A DNA stretch of 64,000 nucleotides, from NCBI RefSeq assembly GCF_022678625.1, contig NZ_JALBYQ010000003.1, positions 372,001-436,000 of the forward strand. Reading direction: 5' to 3'. The notes below the pieces were generated by a model that was not told the origin of the DNA, made no database searches, and saw only the letters and a program-made list of their open reading frames with translations. Made by a program: the position numbers and the translations under genes. Below, in pieces: positions 62,025 through 64,000 of the stretch; position 1 is the stretch's first letter; every line of letters starts with the position of its first letter. The stretch is from Aliiroseovarius subalbicans. Lineage in GTDB: Bacteria > Pseudomonadota > Alphaproteobacteria > Rhodobacterales > Rhodobacteraceae.

Positions 62025-62049
62025 GTTGGTATCCTTTCCCAAATCGGGG

Positions 62050-63408
62050 TTATTTCTTGCCGGGGGTGCCGTCGAATTTCTTTTCGATATCCGACCAGCA
62101 ATCGATGTAGTCATCCTGCAACGGCGCGTCCTTGGCGGCAAAGGCCGTCAGGTGCTGCGGGAACCGGGTTTCGAACATGAAGGACATGGTGTTGTCCAGC
62201 TTGTCAGGCCCCAGGTTCGCGTTCGAGGCCTTCTCGAACGCCTCCTTATCGGGCCCGTGCGGCAGCATCATGTTGTGAAGGCTCATCCCGCCGGGAACAA
62301 AGCCCTGCGGTTTGGCGTCATATTCGCCGTAAATGTTCCCCATCAGCTCGGACATCACGTTCTTGTGGTACCACGGCGGGCGGAACGTGTCCTCCATCAC
62401 CATCCAGCGTTCGCGGAACAAGACAAAGTCGATGTTCGCCGTGCCGGGCTGGCCTGACGGCGCGGTCAGCACCGTGAAGATTGACGGGTCCGGGTGGTCG
62501 AACAGGATCGAGCCAACCGGGCAATAGGTGCGCAGGTCGTATTTCACCGGGGCGTAGTTGCCGTGCCAGGCGACCACGTCCAGCGGGCTGTGGCCGATAT
62601 GGGTGACGTGGAATTGGCCGCACCATTTGATCGTGACGGTCGAGGGCACCTCGCGGTCCTCGAACGCGGCCACGGGTGATTTGAAATCGCGCGGATTGGC
62701 CATGCAATTCGCGCCGATCGGGCCACGGCCCGGAAGCTCATATTTCTGGCCATAGTTTTCGCAGACAAACCCGCGGGCCGGGCCGTCAACGACCTCAACC
62801 CGATACAGCAGGCCACGGGGCAAAATGGCGATTTCCTGTGGCGCCAGGTCGATCACGCCCAACTCGGTATAGAACCGCAAGCGGCCCTGCTGCGGCACGA
62901 CCAGAAGCTCACTGTCGGCCGAGAAGAAATAGTCATCCACCATCGACTCGGTCACCAGATAGATGTGCGAGGCCATGCCAACCTGCGTGTTCACGTCACC
63001 TGCCGTGGTCATCGTGCGCATCCCGGTGATCCAGGTCAGACCCTCTTCGGTCGGGACCGGGTCCCAGCGATATTGGCCCAGCGAGATGACATCGGGGTCC
63101 ACGTTCGGAGCGGATTTCCACAGCGGTACGTCAACCTTTTCGTAACGGTGCGAATGCTTGACCGACGGGCGGATGCGATAGCACCAGGTGCGTTCGTTCT
63201 GATGCGCGGGCGCGGTGAAGGCGGTGCCAGACAATTGTTCGCCATAAAGGCCATAGTTGCACTTCTGCGGGCTGTTCATGCCTTGTGGCAGGGCCCCCGG
63301 AAGCGCCTCGGTTTCAAAGTCGTTGCCGAAGCCGGGCATATAGCCTTCTGTCGTGCCGACACTGGTCTCGGCACGCGTCATGGCGCGCGTCGCGGAACTG
63401 GTGGTCAT
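62050..63408 (-). CDS. hmgA: homogentisate 1,2-dioxygenase
   Basis: A 452-residue non-haem Fe(II) dioxygenase that opens the ring of homogentisate to maleylacetoacetate. [20 protein letters not shown] at the N-terminus, [18 protein letters not shown] (His), [20 protein letters not shown] (ligand His/Glu region) and [15 protein letters not shown] carry conserved active-site residues. The start [10 protein letters not shown] at 63408 is preferred over an 8-residue longer frame. It is followed by fahA, making the hmgA-fahA operon. Its leader holds ATGCA-N7-TGCAT (63427-63443) and the 9-mer shared with the FAD-hydroxylase promoter. Confidence 0.96.
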   Translation of the reverse strand: MTTSSATRAMTRAETSVGTTEGYMPGFGNDFETEALPGALPQGMNSPQKCNYGLYGEQLSGTAFTAPAHQNERTWCYRIRPSVKHSHRYEKVDVPLWKSAPNVDPDVISLGQYRWDPVPTEEGLTWITGMRTMTTAGDVNTQVGMASHIYLVTESMVDDYFFSADSELLVVPQQGRLRFYTELGVIDLAPQEIAILPRGLLYRVEVVDGPARGFVCENYGQKYELPGRGPIGANCMANPRDFKSPVAAFEDREVPSTVTIKWCGQFHVTHIGHSPLDVVAWHGNYAPVKYDLRTYCPVGSILFDHPDPSIFTVLTAPSGQPGTANIDFVLFRERWMVMEDTFRPPWYHKNVMSELMGNIYGEYDAKPQGFVPGGMSLHNMMLPHGPDKEAFEKASNANLGPDKLDNTMSFMFETRFPQHLTAFAAKDAPLQDDYIDCWSDIEKKFDGTPGKK

Positions 63409-63477
63409 CGCGTTTCCCCCAAAATGATGCACATGTTATGCATTTCCTGTTTGCAGGTCGGACAGTATCGTTTCAGT

Positions 63478-63486
63478 TGCAACGAA
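63478..63486 (-). promoter_or_regulatory. TTCGTTGCA motif upstream of hmgA
   Basis: Minus-strand TTCGTTGCA, 70 nt upstream of the hmgA start, extended by AC into a GTTGCAAC palindrome. It is the same 9-mer as at 58562-58570 in front of the FAD hydroxylase operon. Confidence 0.4.
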
Positions 63487-63615
63487 GTCAAGTGTGGGCC
63501 GCCGCCGCGCGCCCGTCGCCGCTGCCCTCGAATCTCCCGACAATTTGAAAGGTTAAGCTTCCGGTCACGCCAACCTGATATCCACGGACTTGGGTGAAAT
63601 AAATGAGGTGGTGGG

Positions 63616-63876
63616 ATGAGTGCGCAGTCAAATGCGCCCATCGTCATCAAGAAAGTCAAGAAAGTGGTTGCCGGTGGCCACCACGGTGGTGCCTGGAAGG
63701 TGGCTATTGACTTTATTCCTTCAGTCATGCGGCGCTTTTGCGCCGGGTTGGAGATCCGCCCACAAGGAACGGGTTCAAGAGCCATTCTGACTTCTACGGA
63801 TGTTCGGCTTGGCCGATCCGCGCCACCCCCTCAGGATGCCGGGACACCCTGCGCCGAAGTGCTGAACGAACTCTAA
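63616..63876 (+). pseudogene. broken flagellar stator gene motB (N-terminal ~30 codons joined to unrelated sequence)
   Basis: The frame starts with MSAQSNAPIVIKKVKKVVAG followed by GHHGGAWKVA, the very conserved cytoplasmic start of MotB in Rhodobacteraceae. MotB should go on with the TM helix YADFVTAMMAFFLLMWLL. Instead it reads IDFIPSVMRRFCAGLEIRPQ and stops 86 codons in, with no TM or OmpA-like domain. A GAGG precedes the ATG. The joint near 63705 marks a deletion, rearrangement or insertion end; what lies after it I do not recognise. Confidence 0.6.
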
Positions 63877-64000
63877 ACGTGAGCGTTCAGAATGCATCGG
63901 ATTTGAAGAAAAACGTGTGAACTTGGTGATGTCCTGCGGCGTCAGGCCCGCCGCTCAAAGGTGGACTTCGCCGGCATGAGGTTGGCGCTTTGCCCTCCTG

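Noticed and set aside
63887-64000. Minus-strand open frame of 37 codons running in from the right edge
   Set aside because: Too short, no recognisable motif, and its start lies outside the window.

Overview
The window is chromosomal DNA of an alphaproteobacterium, most likely a marine member of the Rhodobacteraceae (Roseobacter group). Grounds for this are high GC, a CcrM-type methyltransferase beside rnhB, a Rhodobacter-type porin, DUF3576 and DUF2585 proteins, a DapC-type aminotransferase next to ftsK-lolA, and a glycine-betaine locus with two dimethylglycine-dehydrogenase-like flavoproteins. It is mostly ordinary dense chromosome. There is no complete mobile element, prophage, CRISPR array or rRNA operon. 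One tRNA gene, tRNA-Arg(CCU), is present.

Layout: 1-6156 holds the end of mutY, an alkB alkane hydroxylase, a GST, ccrM-rnhB, a small basic exported protein, and a small exported protein whose gene overlaps that of a two-TM protein with a C-terminal OmpR-type winged helix. 6157-7263 is a decay zone (fructokinase remnant, possible polyol dehydrogenase tail) ending at tRNA-Arg. 7264-14665 carries a GntR-like LacI repressor with operators, cysQ-like and pmbA/tldD-like genes, an SDR/crotonase pair, an MscS channel and a flavoprotein. 14689-20009 is a minus-strand housekeeping run: DUF3576 lipoprotein, leuS, lptE, holA, GST. 20234-28640 holds a porin, yggS, a PEBP protein, an L,D-transpeptidase, ribA, a response regulator, a quinone-oxidoreductase-like MDR, xth, a thioredoxin-TPR protein, a LON-domain protein and Trm112. 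28763-40978 holds a UbiH-type hydroxylase, an amidase, dapC, ftsK, lolA, a lytic transglycosylase, an AEC transporter, hspQ, a gamma-glutamyltransferase and a STAS/HATPase pair.

41082-50959 looks like a methyl-group catabolism locus: thiolase, fRMsr, XRE-cupin regulator, GFA-type zinc protein, DMGDH-like 1, a GbdR-like AraC regulator, a BHMT-like methyltransferase, DMGDH-like 2 and a truncated GNAT. The inferred flow is glycine betaine to dimethylglycine to sarcosine to glycine, with methyl groups passed to homocysteine and tetrahydrofolate and formaldehyde as a possible side product. 51002-56665 is mixed: rarD, an NTF2-like protein, an RluA-type synthase, a FabH-like KAS III, an aldehyde dehydrogenase and a 1-Cys peroxiredoxin. 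56691-63408 is an aromatic (homogentisate) region: an FAD ring hydroxylase with DUF2783, an atypical metallo-beta-lactamase-fold protein, an RibD/DHFR-like reductase, DUF2585, fahA and hmgA. The right edge carries a truncated motB start.

The points most worth a second look are the winged-helix membrane protein and its overlapping exported partner, the three GANTC sites in front of ccrM, the sugar-gene graveyard beside tRNA-Arg, the crotonase and MBL proteins that lack family catalytic or metal residues, a 9-bp motif shared by the hmgA and FAD-hydroxylase promoters, and the broken motB. I did not find a clearly new multi-gene system. All functions are read from sequence motifs and gene context without database searches.
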